Assembly (NCBI GenBank): GCA_017941505.1
Contig: JAGAWH010000166.1
Coordinates: 1 to 23,675, forward strand
DNA: 23,675 nucleotides
Source of the DNA: Faecalicoccus sp.
GTDB lineage: Bacteria; Bacillota_I; Bacilli_A; Erysipelotrichales; Erysipelotrichaceae
Direction: 5' to 3'
In this document: positions 23,648 to 23,675 of the stretch, in pieces
How the letters are laid out: the number at the start of each line of letters is the position of its first letter
How positions within the stretch are numbered: position 1 is the first letter of the stretch
Notes under the pieces: generated by a model
Databases searched by the model: none
Told to the model about the DNA's origin: nothing
What the model saw: the letters and a program-made list of their open reading frames with translations, nothing else
Translations under genes and position numbers: made by a program

Positions 23648-23675
23648 AATTAGATTTTCGATAGCGGAGAAAAAA

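Larger units (their letters stand above)
21870..23675 (+). mobile_element. IS1182-family insertion sequence, right end outside window
   Basis: The element contains an IS1182-type transposase and an outward-facing start GGGGCTGTTTCAGTTAAAAT (21870-21889), resembling terminal repeats of this family. It abuts the TAG of the kinase gene. No inverted copy of that end is found before 23675, so the right terminus and target duplication lie beyond the window, or the right end is altered. The exact left boundary (21868-21870) is uncertain by a few bases. Confidence 0.75.

Noticed and set aside
23553..23675. Right terminal repeat of the IS1182 element within the window.
   Set aside because: No inverted copy of the left end is present before 23675; only a terminator hairpin is seen.

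Overview
This 23.7 kb window looks chromosomal, from a low-G+C Gram-positive gut-type anaerobe (Bacillota). Strong AGGAGG ribosome sites, many short-loop U-tailed terminators, Fe-S aldo/keto reductases, a C_GCAxxG_C_C redox protein and a Firmicutes-type Pho promoter support this. An Erysipelotrichia-like host is my best guess, but it is inference from gene flavour only.

Layout. 1-2600, minus strand: a uracil/purine-type NCS2 permease with its own promoter and terminator, then a type II toxin-antitoxin pair (RelB/DinJ-like antitoxin with a PIN-domain toxin, ATGA overlap). 2785-5075: two convergent COG1453-type aldo/keto reductases sharing a two-way terminator; one keeps a C-terminal 2x[4Fe-4S] region, the other has lost those cysteines. 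5203-12420: a TetR regulator with a perfect 20-bp palindromic operator, a heterodimeric ABC exporter (two overlapping half-transporters), an esterase, and a two-gene operon (ketopantoate-reductase-like protein plus alpha/beta hydrolase). That last operon carries a second copy of the TetR operator half-sites in the same position relative to its -10, so TetR probably controls both.

12490-12832 holds what I consider the most interesting item. It encodes a 47-codon membrane peptide with a strong ribosome site and a structured leader. The leader can pair over about 250 nt with the 3' end of the same transcript, and a good opposite-strand promoter fires across that 3' end toward a terminator stem inside the toxin gene. 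Together this is a candidate type I toxin-antitoxin locus.

12860-16332: an AraC-type regulator divergent from an MFS transporter - C_GCAxxG_C_C protein - DUF362 protein operon. 16506-17810, minus: an SseB-domain protein with an N-terminal beta-barrel-like region. 17865-21869: a phosphate operon consisting of a Na+/phosphate cotransporter with PhoU-like tail, an OmpR-type response regulator and a PAS-containing histidine kinase. It is preceded by TTAACA-type repeats on an 11-bp phase, as in Bacillus PhoP promoters. From 21870 to the window end: an IS1182-family insertion sequence whose left end abuts the kinase stop codon; its right end is not in the window.

No tRNA, rRNA or CRISPR array was seen. 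Intergenic gaps are all under 300 bases except 12421-12859, which is filled by the type I-like locus.
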